A stretch of 64,000 bases of DNA from Pararhodobacter sp. Lineage in GTDB: Bacteria > Pseudomonadota > Alphaproteobacteria > Rhodobacterales > Rhodobacteraceae. The stretch lies in NCBI RefSeq assembly GCF_034676545.1, contig NZ_JAUCBZ010000015.1:3656501-3720500 (forward strand), in the 5' to 3' direction. Shown here piece by piece: positions 24,044 through 34,400 of this stretch. A program made the position numbers and the translations under genes. The notes beneath the pieces are model-generated. The model made no database searches and had not been told where the DNA came from. It was given only the letters and a program-made list of their open reading frames with translations. Position 1 is the stretch's first letter. Each line of letters opens with the position of its first letter.

Positions 24044-26992
24044 TCAATCGGCTTGCGCAAAGCGCCGTGCCTGATCACCAAACTCCGATTCCGGGGCCAG
24101 CTCGAATTGCCCGCGCCGCGAGCGCATCATCGTGCCCTGGCGCATCAGCAAGCCAAAGGTGCGCAGCATGTTTTCGCGGCTGCGCGTCATCGGCAAGCCG
24201 GTCGAGACCACATGGCGCATCACCTGTGGACGGGTGAATTCGGGCGCGCCCTCGACATGCGTGACATAGGCGGCGGCGGCTTCGGTCAGTTCGGCCAGCG
24301 TCGTCAGATGCATCGGCGTGACAAAATCGGCAAACGCACGGCCCTGCGCGGCCTGGGGGGCGGAGGCGTCCTCGTCAAACAACTCCTCCATCGCCAAAGC
24401 GCCGGTGTTGATACGCCGCGGCCGGACCACTTCGGTCTCGGCGGGGCGGTCAATGCGTTGCTCGGACACCAGAACCAGCGGCGGCTGCGCGCTGCGCGGG
24501 CGTTCGGTGCGGGTCGTGGCGGCCCGGACAGGGCGTTGCGGTCCACTGTCATCCGCGGCTGACATCGAGTCATCCTGGCGGCGAACGCTGCGCTCCAGAT
24601 CCGCGCGATAGCGGGCGATTTCGCGCTCTTCTTCCTCTTGTGGACGCCGTGGGCCGCTGGCCTCCTCTTCGGCACGGGTTGCCAGAACCGCAGCCTTGAG
24701 GTGCGAGATGGTGGACTGCCGGCGTTTTGCCTCAACATCCGAGAATTGCGTATCCACCTGAGAAATCAAACGCTCCACCGATTCATCGGCGGTTTCGTCC
24801 CGCAGCAGGGCGCGGCGCTGGCGCTCGGCAAGGCGCAGGGCTTCTGCGTCGCGCTCGACGGCGGTCAATTCGGCCAACAACTCGGCCTCTTGCTCGGCGG
24901 GAAGACCGGTTTCGCCCAAAGCCTGCGCGACACGCGCGGCAAGCTCTGCGTCGTGCGACTCCGGCTCTGCGGTGTCGGCTTCGGCCTCGTCGGGCAACTC
25001 AAGTGCATCAACGTCGGTGGTGGCGGCGTCAATGTCGTCGCCCTCGTCTTCGTCGCCCAATTCATCAGTCGAGAAGGCAGCCATTGCGGCCCGCACGGAA
25101 TCCGCTGGGGTCAGAACCGGCTGCGGCGTGGCGTGCGTTTGGGCCTCGGTCGATGTTGGCGCCGCCACAGGGCTCCGCGCCGCTGCAACCGCGGTCAACA
25201 CCGCCTCATCGCGCTCGGTGGCGGTGTTCGGTGCAGACCGCGCGCCGGGACGAACCACGACCACACGCCGACCCGGGCGCGGTGTCGCCACCGCCTCCGC
25301 GGCGGCTTCTTCTGCCGCCTGACGCTCAGCCTCAACCCGGGCGGCTTCTTCTGCCGCCTGACGCTCAGCCTCAACCCGCGCGGCTTCTTCTGCCGCCTGA
25401 CGCTCGGCCTCGACCCGTGCGGCTTCCTCTGCCGCCAAACGCTCGGCCTCAACCCGCTCGGCTTCTTCTGCCGCCAAACGCTCAGCCTCAACCCGCTCGG
25501 CTTCCTCCGCCGCCAGACGCTCAGCCTCAATCCGTGCGGCGTCCTCCGCCGCCAAACGCTCAGCCTCAACCCGGGCGGCTTCTTCTGCCGCCTGACGCTC
25601 AGCCTCAACCCGTGCGGCTTCTTCTGCCGCCTGACGCTCGGCCTCAACCCGGGCGGCTTCCTCTGCCGCCAAACGCTCAGCCTCAACCCGGGCGGCTTCC
25701 TCTGCCGCCTGACGCTCAGCCTCAACCCGGGCGGCTTCTTCTGCCGCCTGACGCTCAGCCTCAACCCGGGCGGCTTCTTCTGCCGCCTGACGCTCAGCCT
25801 CAACCCGCTCGGCTTCTTCTGCCGCCTGACGCTCAGCCTCAACCCGGGCGGCTTCTTCTGCCGCCTGACGCTCAGCCTCAACCCGCTCGGCTTCTTCTGC
25901 CGCCTGACGCTCAGCCTCAACCCGGGCGGCTTCTTCTGCCGCCTGACGCTCAGCCTCAACCCGCTCGGCTTCCTCTGCCGCCAAACGCTCGGCCTCGACC
26001 CGGGCGGCTTCTTCTGCCGCCAAACGCTCAGCCTCCTCAGCCGCAAAACGCGCTGCTTCCATCCGGGCGGTGTCTTCTGCCGCTTGACGGAGCGCCTCAA
26101 GCCGGGATGCCTCGGCGGCAGCCATGCGTTCAGCTTCCAGTTTGGCGGCCTCTTCTGCAGCCAAAACCTGGGCCTCAAACCGCGCCGTTTGCTCTGCAAG
26201 CAGCCGCTCCGCCTCAAGCCGTTCGGCTTCTTCAGCCTCAAGCCGCTCCGCCTCAAGCCGCTCGGCTTCTTCAGCCTCAAGCCGCTCCGCCTCAACCCGT
26301 TCGGCTTCCTCTGCCGCCAGACGCTCGGCCTCAAGCCGTGCTGCTTCGTCTGCGGCATCCTTCTCGGCGGCAAGACGCGCGGCTTCGGCGGCCGCGTGCG
26401 CCTCGAGGGCAAACGAGGCCTCGGCCTCGGCGTCATCCGCCATACCCGACGCATCGGAAACCCGGGCTCGCGGATCACGTGCGGCCCCGTCCTCGTCTGA
26501 TTCTTCAAAGGCGCGCACCTGGGCGACGGCGGCACGAATGCGCTGCAACTTCGCGGAAATTCCAGAGAGCGCCTGATCATCGCGGGCCGTGCGGGTTGGC
26601 TCCGCCTCAACCACCGGCTCGGGCTCGGCGGCGATGGCCGCACCAACCGCCGCCCCGGCAACAGAATGCGCGGGCGGTGCGGTTGTCTCGACCTCGGGCG
26701 TGACGTCGCGATCGTCTGCCTCGGCAGTCGAGCGGCCAATCTGTGCCCGCAGCACGACACCGTTTTCCTGGATCTTGGCCTCGACCCGGCTCTTGATCTC
26801 GCGCTCGGCGATCCGATGCAACATCTCGGCGTCGGGCGTCGGGGGTTCGGCACCGAAATACCGGTCCTCGGCGGCCAAATCGCGGAAGTATTCGGCAATC
26901 GCCTTCATCGTGTTGAACGGCTCGTCAAAGCCTTCCAACGTGCAGGAAAACGTGCCGTATGACACCGTTAGGATTTTGCTCGGACTGACCAT
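24044..26992 (-). CDS. very long Ala/Glu/Arg-rich coiled-coil protein
   Basis: A 982-residue protein. Residues 1-90 form a conserved-looking globular domain (SKILTVSYGTFSCTLEGF, DLAAEDRYFGAEPPTPDAEMLHRIAE). A variable acidic linker follows. Residues about 220-560 are a run of 13-residue units (AAEEAARVEAERQ and variants) that should form one continuous charged helix or coiled coil. The last about 115 residues are again globular (FVTPMHLTTLAELTEAAAAYV, RSRENMLRTFGLLMRQGTMM). Similar end domains are known to me in Rhodobacteraceae proteins without firm function. ATG 26992 chosen over a GTG at 27013. It may act as a cytoplasmic scaffold or spacer. Confidence 0.85.
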   Translation of the reverse strand: MVSPSKILTVSYGTFSCTLEGFDEPFNTMKAIAEYFRDLAAEDRYFGAEPPTPDAEMLHRIAEREIKSRVEAKIQENGVVLRAQIGRSTAEADDRDVTPEVETTAPPAHSVAGAAVGAAIAAEPEPVVEAEPTRTARDDQALSGISAKLQRIRAAVAQVRAFEESDEDGAARDPRARVSDASGMADDAEAEASFALEAHAAAEAARLAAEKDAADEAARLEAERLAAEEAERVEAERLEAEEAERLEAERLEAEEAERLEAERLLAEQTARFEAQVLAAEEAAKLEAERMAAAEASRLEALRQAAEDTARMEAARFAAEEAERLAAEEAARVEAERLAAEEAERVEAERQAAEEAARVEAERQAAEEAERVEAERQAAEEAARVEAERQAAEEAERVEAERQAAEEAARVEAERQAAEEAARVEAERQAAEEAARVEAERLAAEEAARVEAERQAAEEAARVEAERQAAEEAARVEAERLAAEDAARIEAERLAAEEAERVEAERLAAEEAERVEAERLAAEEAARVEAERQAAEEAARVEAERQAAEEAARVEAERQAAEEAAAEAVATPRPGRRVVVVRPGARSAPNTATERDEAVLTAVAAARSPVAAPTSTEAQTHATPQPVLTPADSVRAAMAAFSTDELGDEDEGDDIDAATTDVDALELPDEAEADTAEPESHDAELAARVAQALGETGLPAEQEAELLAELTAVERDAEALRLAERQRRALLRDETADESVERLISQVDTQFSDVEAKRRQSTISHLKAAVLATRAEEEASGPRRPQEEEEREIARYRADLERSVRRQDDSMSAADDSGPQRPVRAATTRTERPRSAQPPLVLVSEQRIDRPAETEVVRPRRINTGALAMEELFDEDASAPQAAQGRAFADFVTPMHLTTLAELTEAAAAYVTHVEGAPEFTRPQVMRHVVSTGLPMTRSRENMLRTFGLLMRQGTMMRSRRGQFELAPESEFGDQARRFAQAD
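25301..26035 (-). repeat. 39-bp coding tandem repeat array (about 18 near-perfect units)
   Basis: Tandem units of exactly 39 bp encode the 13-residue motif R-Q/L-AAEEA-A/E-RVEAE. I count about 18 nearly identical units, then roughly 8 degenerate ones towards 26340. Six consecutive units alternate AARVE and AERVE, giving a 78-bp higher-order period repeated three times. Unit number is likely to vary between strains through slippage or recombination. Confidence 0.9.
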
Positions 26993-27129
26993 AACAATTA
27001 CGTCCTTTATCACTACTCAGTTCGGACAATGCCTGTCGTAGGGTGCGGCAGTGAGAAAAATGCAAGGTAATTTCTTGATCGGAATGTGGCCATGCTTGCG
27101 TTCCCCTGCCGCAATTGACAGGAAACCAC

Positions 27130-27822
27130 ATGTCAGTCGTTTACGCAAAAACTGAGGGTGTCACACTTGTGGGCGGGGGCCATGTATCCGCCGACATGCT
27201 GAATCGTGCGCTAAATATGGCCCCCTGGCTGGTTGCCGCCGATGGCGGGGCGGATAAAATCCTGGCCCTGGGGCAGCAACCTGATCTGGCAATCGGCGAT
27301 TTTGATTCGATTTCACCCGAAACCCGGGCAATTTTGGGCGCCGCGCGGCTTCATCAAGTCGCGGCACAGCACAACACCGACTTCGACAAGGCCCTCGACG
27401 CGATCGAGGCGCCCTTTGTCCTGGCGCTCGGATTTTCGGGCGGGCGGCTGGATCATACCCTGGCGGCGATGAACACGCTGCTTTGCAACCCCAATCGCCG
27501 GGTGATCGTCGAGACTGGCGCGGATCTGTGCGTGGTGTTGCCGCCCGAACTGGTGCTGACCCTGCCGCCCGGCACGCGTGTGTCGCTGTTTCCGATGGGG
27601 GCGACGCGATGCCGGTCCGAGGGGCTGGAATGGCCGACCGACGCGTTGGCGTTTTCCCCCTTCGGCCGGATCGGCACCTCGAACCAGGCGGTCGGCGGTC
27701 AGGTCACGCTGCGGCCAGAGACACCACGGATGCTGCTGCTGGTGCCGCCAACCGCGCTCGATGCCTTGCTCAAAGCGCTGCGCGACGCGCCGCTCTGGCA
27801 AGATGACGCTCGCGCGCGATGA
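27130..27822 (+). CDS. thiamine diphosphokinase
   Basis: A 230-residue cytoplasmic enzyme that transfers pyrophosphate from ATP to thiamine. Family motifs are AADGGADKIL with the Asp-Gly-Gly loop, AIGDFDS, NTDFDKALD and GFSGGRLDHTL, with the C-terminal beta domain (GFSxGRxDH core, then VSLFPMGAT). ATG 27130 was chosen over a start five codons earlier. The last 53 bases overlap the 3' end of the convergent DMT exporter gene. Confidence 0.9.
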   Translation: MSVVYAKTEGVTLVGGGHVSADMLNRALNMAPWLVAADGGADKILALGQQPDLAIGDFDSISPETRAILGAARLHQVAAQHNTDFDKALDAIEAPFVLALGFSGGRLDHTLAAMNTLLCNPNRRVIVETGADLCVVLPPELVLTLPPGTRVSLFPMGATRCRSEGLEWPTDALAFSPFGRIGTSNQAVGGQVTLRPETPRMLLLVPPTALDALLKALRDAPLWQDDARAR

Positions 27823-28723
27823 TATAAAGGCCCGAGCCGGTGATCACCGCGATTCCGGTCCAGCTCAGCGGGTTGGGCCAGTCGTCAAAGAATAGATAGC
27901 CAAACAGAACCGCCGTCACGATCTCCAGATAATGCAGCGGGGCCAGCGTCGCCGAAGGCGCAAACCGCAGCGCATAGGTGATCGCCATATGCGAGACGGC
28001 AGCCGCCAGCCCGACCGCGAACAACTGCCCCCAGACCAAGGCCTCGGGATTGCTCAACACCAGCACGCCGATGTCCAACCCCGCGCCCAGCGCCAGCACC
28101 GGCACCATCAGGACCACGCCAATCCAGGCCGTGTGAAACTGCATCGGCTCGGGTGCGACGTCGCGGGCGATACGGCGGGTGACCAGCATATAAAGCGCAA
28201 AGAACAACGCCGTGCCCAGCGGGAACAGCGCCACAGAGCCAAAGGCGGCGAAATTGGGCTGGATCACCAGAAGCGCGCCGCAAAACCCCACCAGCGAGGC
28301 GATAATCCGGCGCGGGCCGACCAGATCGCCGAACAAAACGGCCCCCATCGCCAGCAAGATGAACGGCTCGACAAAGGCAATGGCCAGCGCATCGGCCACC
28401 GGCATGACCTGCAACGCGCTGACAAATGTAAAGGTCGAGGCCAGCAACAGCGCCGCGCGCAGGGTCAGCAGCCCGAATTGCACCGTGGTCAGCCGCACGC
28501 CATGCCGAAAAATCAGCATCACCGGGATCATCAACAGCGCCTGCACCGCCATCCGCGCCAAGGTCACCTGCCCGACACTGACCGACTGCGACGCGAATTT
28601 TGCCGCCACGTCGATCAGGGGCGCCAGAGCGCAAAACGCCAGCATCATCGCTATGCCCAGCGGCACATGATCGGCGCGCTGGGGTATCGGGGGTTGGCTG
28701 GGGCGCCGGGCAGGATGAGCCAT
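27770..28723 (-). CDS. DMT-family (EamA) transporter
   Basis: A 317-residue inner-membrane protein with ten predicted helices in two five-helix EamA repeats (VTLARMAVQALLMIPVML, ADALAIAFVEPFILLAMGAVLFGD in the first; PLHYLEIVTAVLFGYLFFDDWP in the second). Such exporters move small metabolites such as amino acids or nucleosides, but the substrate cannot be read from sequence. The ATG at 28723 has GAGG five bases upstream; one five codons earlier has none. Its stop lies inside the convergent thiamine diphosphokinase gene. Confidence 0.88.
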   Translation of the reverse strand: MAHPARRPSQPPIPQRADHVPLGIAMMLAFCALAPLIDVAAKFASQSVSVGQVTLARMAVQALLMIPVMLIFRHGVRLTTVQFGLLTLRAALLLASTFTFVSALQVMPVADALAIAFVEPFILLAMGAVLFGDLVGPRRIIASLVGFCGALLVIQPNFAAFGSVALFPLGTALFFALYMLVTRRIARDVAPEPMQFHTAWIGVVLMVPVLALGAGLDIGVLVLSNPEALVWGQLFAVGLAAAVSHMAITYALRFAPSATLAPLHYLEIVTAVLFGYLFFDDWPNPLSWTGIAVITGSGLYIIARERHLARAARRAAL

Positions 28724-28813
28724 GAAAACCTCGATCATTCACATGTAAAGGGTTAGCGGCTCACCCTGTCGGCCACAAGGCGCGATTGTCGGTCGCAGGG
28801 GCTGCGGTAGACC

Positions 28814-29512
28814 CTAGGTCCGCGTGCGCGCCAGCACGCGATCAACCCAGGCCGGCACGATCTGCGTGGCCGGGCCATACTGATGTTCGTGGAAACTCCG
28901 CGAGACGTCAGACGGCTCCAGATTGAGTTCCAGACAACGCGCACCCGCCTCGCGCGCCGCCTCGGCAAACCCCGCCGCGGGCCAGACCTGACCCGAGGTG
29001 CCAATCGCCGCAAACAGGTCCGCGCGCTCGATGTCTGCGGCGATGTCCTCCATCTGATAGGGCATCTCGCCAAACCACACCACATCCGGCCGCGTCGCGG
29101 GCCGCGCACAATGTGGGCAAGGGTCGGCGGTGGTCATGGTCGCCGGGGCGGGCCAGCGATGACCGCAATCCGCGCAAAGCGCCCGCATCAAGGCGCCGTG
29201 CATCTGGATCACCGCCTTGGACCCGGCCCGCACATGCAGATCATCCACGTTTTGCGTGACGATCACCACCTGCCCCGGCAGCGCCGCTTCCAGCCGCGCC
29301 AAGGCATGATGCGCGGCGTTCGGCACCGCCGCGGCGCAATTCGCGCGGCGCGCATTGTAGAACCTCTGCACCAGATCGGGGTTGCGCGCAAAACCCTCAG
29401 GGGTCGCCACGTCCTCCAGGTCGTATTGCGACCACAGCCCACCTTTGTCGCGAAAGGTGCCCAGCCCGCTTTCCGCCGAAATCCCGGCCCCTGTCAGTAT
29501 CACGATTCGCAT
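28814..29512 (-). CDS. cobB: NAD-dependent protein deacylase, sirtuin class III
   Basis: A 232-residue Sir2 enzyme removing acyl groups from lysines using NAD+. Conserved features are GAGISAESGLGTFRD, TQNVDDLHVRAG, the catalytic His in QMHGAL, and four zinc cysteines in two C-x2-C pairs (CADC, CPHC). The Tyr and Arg of FYNARR match the Y-x-x-R pair that in CobB binds succinyl or malonyl groups, so desuccinylase activity is plausible besides deacetylation. It ends 2 bases from the LysR gene stop region on the same strand, so it may share that transcript. Confidence 0.93.
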   Translation of the reverse strand: MRIVILTGAGISAESGLGTFRDKGGLWSQYDLEDVATPEGFARNPDLVQRFYNARRANCAAAVPNAAHHALARLEAALPGQVVIVTQNVDDLHVRAGSKAVIQMHGALMRALCADCGHRWPAPATMTTADPCPHCARPATRPDVVWFGEMPYQMEDIAADIERADLFAAIGTSGQVWPAAGFAEAAREAGARCLELNLEPSDVSRSFHEHQYGPATQIVPAWVDRVLARTRT

Positions 29513-29513
29513 G

Positions 29514-30419
29514 TCACGCCCTTTGCAGTTTCACAGGTTCCGTGCGCGCTAGGCGCAGGAAATGCGCCATGAAAGGCTTGGTCGCATCATCGCTGCGCGT
29601 CGCGCCATAAAGTCGCTTGGTCAGGCCTTGCTCGGTGATCGGCAAGGTGGCGTAATCGGGCGAATATTTCACCTCGCGCAGCACCCAATCAGGCAACACC
29701 GACACCCCGCGCCCCGAGGCCACCAAGAGCAGGATCACCGCCGTCAGCTCCACCTGCCGCACCGCGCGCGGCTCAACGCGGGCCGGGCCCAGCAAGCCGG
29801 TGAAAATATCCAGCCGGGCGCGATCCATCGGATAGGTGATCAGCACCTCATCGCGGAAATCCTCGGCAACGATAAAGGATTTCTTGGCCAACGGGTGCGA
29901 CGAGGCGGCGATGAACCGCGGCTCGTAGTCGAAAAGCGGCGTGAAAACAATGCCATCCATAGCCTCTGGATCCGAGGAGATCACCAGATCCACCTCCTCG
30001 CGCTCAAGCGCGGGCAACGCCCCAAAGGCCAGACCGGGGCGGATATCGACGTCGATTTCCGGCCAGGCGTGGCGGAATTTCTCCAGCACCGGGAACAGCC
30101 ATTCAAAACAGGCGTGGCACTCGATGGCGATGTGCAAACGCCCGGATTTGCCCGCGATCAGCGCGCGGAACTCGTCCTCGGTGGCCTCGATCCGGGGCAG
30201 CACATCCTCGGCCAATCGCAGCAGGCGCATCCCCGCCGCCGACAGCCGCAACGGCTTGGTGCGGCGCACGAATAATTCCACTCCGCATTGATCCTCCAAC
30301 CCTTTGAGCTGATGGCTCAGCGCCGATTGCGTCATATTCAACAGATCCGCCGCACGCCCGACACCGCCCGCCTGATGAATGGCGCGGATCGTGCGCAGAT
30401 GCCGGAATTCCAGGTGCAT
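29514..30419 (-). CDS. LysR-type transcriptional regulator, MetR-like
   Basis: A 301-residue regulator with an N-terminal winged helix-turn-helix (HLRTIRAIHQAGGVGRAADLLNMTQSALSHQL) and a C-terminal type 2 periplasmic-binding-like effector domain. It is divergent from metF, 93 bases apart, which is the classical MetR-metF layout; homocysteine is the co-inducer in enteric MetR. The ATG at 30419 gives the normal MetR start (MHLEFRHL). It is followed by cobB on the same strand. Confidence 0.9.
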   Translation of the reverse strand: MHLEFRHLRTIRAIHQAGGVGRAADLLNMTQSALSHQLKGLEDQCGVELFVRRTKPLRLSAAGMRLLRLAEDVLPRIEATEDEFRALIAGKSGRLHIAIECHACFEWLFPVLEKFRHAWPEIDVDIRPGLAFGALPALEREEVDLVISSDPEAMDGIVFTPLFDYEPRFIAASSHPLAKKSFIVAEDFRDEVLITYPMDRARLDIFTGLLGPARVEPRAVRQVELTAVILLLVASGRGVSVLPDWVLREVKYSPDYATLPITEQGLTKRLYGATRSDDATKPFMAHFLRLARTEPVKLQRA

Positions 30420-30512
30420 TATGCGATCAACCTCATAGTGATGATGAAAACAATGAATTTGTCTCACATAGCGTTCCATGCGACAAGGGCCCCGAAGTAC
30501 AGGAGTTCAACC
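30420..30512. promoter_or_regulatory. divergent promoter region of the MetR-like gene and metF
   Basis: This 93-base gap separates the two start codons and is locally AT-rich around 30433-30466 (ATGATGAAAACAATGAATTTG). TGAA occurs twice nine bases apart, near a MetR-type half-site, but I do not see a perfect TGAA-N5-TTCA palindrome. Shared regulation by the LysR protein is inferred from geometry. An AGGAG ribosome-binding site for metF is at 30501-30505. Confidence 0.5.
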
Positions 30513-31382
30513 ATGCCCGCACCCACGATCTCATTCGAGTTTTTCCCGCCCAAAACGCTGGAGGCCAGCTTTCGGTTGTGGGAAACGGTGCGAATGCTGG
30601 CCCCGCTGAAGCCGGATTTCGTGTCCGTCACCTATGGCGCCGGCGGCACGACGCGGCAATTGACCCACGAAGCCGTCACCACGATTGGCCGCGAATTCGA
30701 CCTGAACGTTGCCGCGCACCTGACCTGCGTTGATGCCTCGCGCGCCGAAACGCTGGACATCGCGCGCAGCTATGCCGCTGCGGGCGTCACCGAGATCGTC
30801 GCCCTGCGCGGCGATCCGCCCAAGGGGCAAGGCCGTTTCACGCCGCATCCAGAAGGCTTCGCGCATTCCGCAGAGCTGATCACCGCGCTCAAGGAAACCG
30901 GTGATTTCAACATCCGAGTTGGCGCGTATCCCGAACCTCACCCAGAGGCCGCCGACAGCGCTGCCGATATCGCCTGGCTCAAGCGCAAGTTCGAAGCCGG
31001 TGCCGACAGCGCCATCACGCAATTCTTCTTCGAGGCCGAGACCTTCCTGCGGTTCCGCGATGCCGCCGACGAGGCCGGGATCGACACCCGCAAGATCGTG
31101 CCCGGTATCATCCCGATCGAAAACTGGTCCGGCATTCGCCGCTTTGCCCTCGCGACCGGGGCGACGGTTCCGAGCTGGATGGATGACGCCTTTGCCAAGG
31201 CGGCGCGTGACGGGCGCGAAGACCTGCTGTCGACGGCGATCTGCACCGAAATGTGCGATAAACTGTTGATCGAGGGTGTCCCTGCCCTGCATTTCTACAC
31301 GCTCAACCGCCCGACCTTGACCCGCGATGTGTGCTACGCGCTGGGGGTCAAACCCGAAGTCGCGCTGCAAAACGTCGCGTAA
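30513..31382 (+). CDS. metF: 5,10-methylenetetrahydrofolate reductase
   Basis: A 289-residue FAD enzyme reducing methylene-tetrahydrofolate to methyl-tetrahydrofolate, the methyl donor for methionine. Motifs: SFEFFPPKTLEA at the start, FVSVTYGAGG, ALRGDPPKG, and FFFEAETFLRF. The ATG at 30513 follows AGGAG by 7 bases; upstream in-frame starts would overlap the LysR gene. A strong terminator follows directly. Confidence 0.96.
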   Translation: MPAPTISFEFFPPKTLEASFRLWETVRMLAPLKPDFVSVTYGAGGTTRQLTHEAVTTIGREFDLNVAAHLTCVDASRAETLDIARSYAAAGVTEIVALRGDPPKGQGRFTPHPEGFAHSAELITALKETGDFNIRVGAYPEPHPEAADSAADIAWLKRKFEAGADSAITQFFFEAETFLRFRDAADEAGIDTRKIVPGIIPIENWSGIRRFALATGATVPSWMDDAFAKAARDGREDLLSTAICTEMCDKLLIEGVPALHFYTLNRPTLTRDVCYALGVKPEVALQNVA

Positions 31383-31391
31383 TCACAACAG

Positions 31392-31428
31392 AAAAGCCGC
31401 GCACCAAACCCTTGGTGCGCGGCTTTTT
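31392..31428. terminator. bidirectional rho-independent terminator
   Basis: A long stem AAAAGCCGCGCACCAA (31392-31407) pairs with TTGGTGCGCGGCTTTT around a four-base loop and ends in five T. It is shared by metF on the plus strand and the large pilus-like gene on the minus strand. Confidence 0.93.
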
Positions 31429-31458
31429 GCTGTGTCGGTGCCGCCATTCCAGGACCGA

Positions 31459-34400
31459 TCAACCGCCAATTCGCAAGACCTCGGTGCGGCCACTTTTGGT
31501 ATAGCGCAATTCCGCCTCGCCAATCGCCGTCACGCTTCCGCCGTCCAACCGATCCCCCACCTGCACCCGAACGACCCGCCCGCTGGACAGACGCACCAGC
31601 GCACGGCGGTTGTTGGGCGTGCCAAACACCCCGATCAAATTGAGATCCCGCAGGTTGATGGCATTGGTCTCGGTGGCGGCACGCGCAACCGAGGCCGAGC
31701 TGGGGATCGACGGTGCGGCCGTGGCCGTGGTCGTTTCGCCCTCGTCGGTTTCCACATCCGTAGAGTCAGACTGCTGCGGGCGACTTGCCGCCGCCAGAAT
31801 GGCCTGAGCGCGCTCGGTGACATCGGACGGTCTGGCATTGGGGCGCAGCGATTCCGCGACGGCCTCTTGCGCGACCTCGGTCCCCGCATCGACCGCCGCC
31901 ACGACCTCGGGCGGCACCAGATCGGTCGGACGGTTCTGTGGCCGCAGCGCCGCAAGCGAAACCCCTCCGGGTGGAGGGGTTTCAAGCGCAGCCGTTTCGG
32001 TTTCAGGGGTGTCCAATGCCGCATCTTGCTGCTCGGCATTGGCGGCAGGATCGGGGGTCGGATCAGGCGCTGTCGGCGCCAGTTGTTCGCCAATGGCCCG
32101 AACACGCGCACTGCGCGGTTGCGGGCGCGCGCCGGCGAAGGCCGGATCCGCGCGCGGCGTGTCGTCGGGCACAAGCGCAGGCTCTGGCGTGGGCGCGGCC
32201 TCGACCACCGGCGCCACGGGTTCGGCGGCAGGTTCGGCGGCAGGCTCGGCGGCGGGCTCGGCAACGGGCTCGGGCACCACTTCGGGCTCTGGCGCGATGC
32301 CCGCGGGTCGGGGCGCGGGCGCGACACTGGGCGCACGCGCGTAGACCGTCACACCCGACGGCGTCAGTGCACCCTCGCGGGTCGCCTCGACCAAGCCGTT
32401 CTCATCAAAGGTGAATTCCGTCCCGAAGGGGGGCGGCGCGGCCGGGGCCAGAAACGCCACTTCGCCGGTTTCCGGGGCGTCGATGCCGCTGGGCAAAGTC
32501 AACCGCGGTGCCGCTGTGGTCGGTGCCGAGGCAACTTGCGGTGTATCCGAAACCTGCGCCGGGGCATCCTGACTGGTCTGCTGCGCGTCGCCCGACTGCG
32601 GGGGTGTTGACTGCGGCGTTGTCGACTGCGGGGTGCTCGTGCTGGTCGCATCGGCCACTTGTCCGGCAGCATTGGTTCCTGCATCCGGCAAGGCTTCGGT
32701 CAGCGCCTGTTGCACCAGTGATTCCAGAAGGCGGTCCGGGTCCGACGTCGTCGCATCGGCTTGTTCCGTCGCGGGTGCGGCGACCTCGGCCACCGCGCCG
32801 TCACCCTCTGCCCCGGCCTGCGACGCCAATTCCTCGGCCGCGGTATCCGTGGCTTGCGCAATATCGGCGGCGGCGTCAGTCAACGACTCGGCACTGGGCA
32901 CGGCAGCCGCGTTGAACCCTGAATTATCAGGCAGCGGGGCCAAATTGGCAGGCGGCGGTATCGTCGCTTCGGCCGTCTCAACCGCGTCCGGGGCCGCAAT
33001 CTGCTGAATCGTGCTGGTGCCGGCCCCATCGTTCTGGGCAAGTTGCGCGGGCTGCGGGTCGCCGCTGAAATACACGAACCAGACGGCAACGGCCACCAGC
33101 AGGAACAACACGCCGCCGGTCGCCATAAGTCCACGCCGCGCGAGACTCGGCTCGGCATAGGTGTTGCCGCGTGCGCCGAAAATCGTCAGCGCTTCGGCTT
33201 CGGTCGCCTTTTCGCTTTCGGACACCGGCGGGCGCGATGAGGGGTTGGCGGCGCGCAGAGCAGCGGCTGCCGGACCCTCGGTCGGGCGTTTCGCCTGCAT
33301 CTGTGCGCCGGCCGCTTTGCGTTGATCGGGCTTCTGCCCCGGCTGCCCGACGTCCATCCCCGGAATTCGCGACAAGATCTGACGCCGCGCCCGCTTCAAG
33401 CGCCACGTCGCCGCGCGCTTCAGGCGAAAGGCCAAACCGGGGGTCGCCGGCCCGGCATCCGCAGGCAAGACGGCGATTCGGCCACCCGGGTTTGCCCCCG
33501 CCGGCACTGGCGTTCCCCCCGTTGCGGCCACGGTTGGTGCCGGGCGGCGACGGGAAGAAAAGGCAACCGCAGGGGCTTTCTCGAGGGTTTCCGCGGCGGC
33601 GGCTTGAGGGGCCGTTGCCACCGCGGCTTTTTCCACCGCGGCTTTTTCCACCGGGGTCTTTGCCTCGGGCGCTGTTGCCACCGGGGCCGGAGCCGCAGGT
33701 TTCGGCGCGTCCGGGGCCTTGCGCGGGCTTGCCAACGGTGTGACGGCAGGAGTCACGGCGGCGGGCGCAGACATCGGCGGCTTGATGGGCGCGTCCAAAG
33801 GCTTTGACGCCACGGGCTCGGGTGATGTGACCGCCGCCGCGGCGTCTTGCACTTTCTCCAGTGCTTTTTCACGGCGAAACCGCGTCCCCAGACGCCGCAC
33901 CAGGTTGCCGACTTTTGCCAAGGGTTCCGGCGACGCGACGGGCGAGTCCGGCTCTGACGACCCCAGCGCGGTCCCCGGGTCAATGGGTCTGGGTTGTGCG
34001 TGAACTTTCGCCCGGACGATCGGAGGTGCCATCCGTGGCCCGGCGGCGGAGGGCGCGGTCGCCGGGGGGGCGGGGCGGACATAGGGCTTGGCCAAGGCGG
34101 GCGCGGGCGCTGCCACCGGCGGCGCAACCGGAGCCGCCGCGCTCGGTTCGCTTGGCTCGGGCTTGCGGATCTCTTGCGGCTTGGGTGCCTCGGGCGTCGG
34201 CGCTTCGGCGGGCCGCACACGTCCCGACACGCGCACCGGCTCCACGTCGAACTGCACCTTGTCGCCCGATGGCACATAAACCCTGGACATCGAGGTGACG
34301 CCGAAATTCGGCTCACCGGCAAATTGCCCGCCTTCGGGCGCGGCGACAAAGGCGACCGGATTGAACCCGCTGGCATCCGCGAACCCTTCGGCCTCGGCCA

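Noticed and set aside
25301..26035. Regular 39-bp repeats that look at first like a CRISPR array
   Set aside because: There are no variable spacers, units are contiguous and in frame, and no cas genes are near.
24638..26703. Two long open frames (over 600 residues) on the plus strand opposite the 982-residue coiled-coil gene, plus a long shifted frame on its own strand
   Set aside because: They exist because the 39-bp repeat has no stops in several frames; the Pro/Leu/Arg repeats they encode have no protein character, whereas the minus-strand frame has normal end domains.
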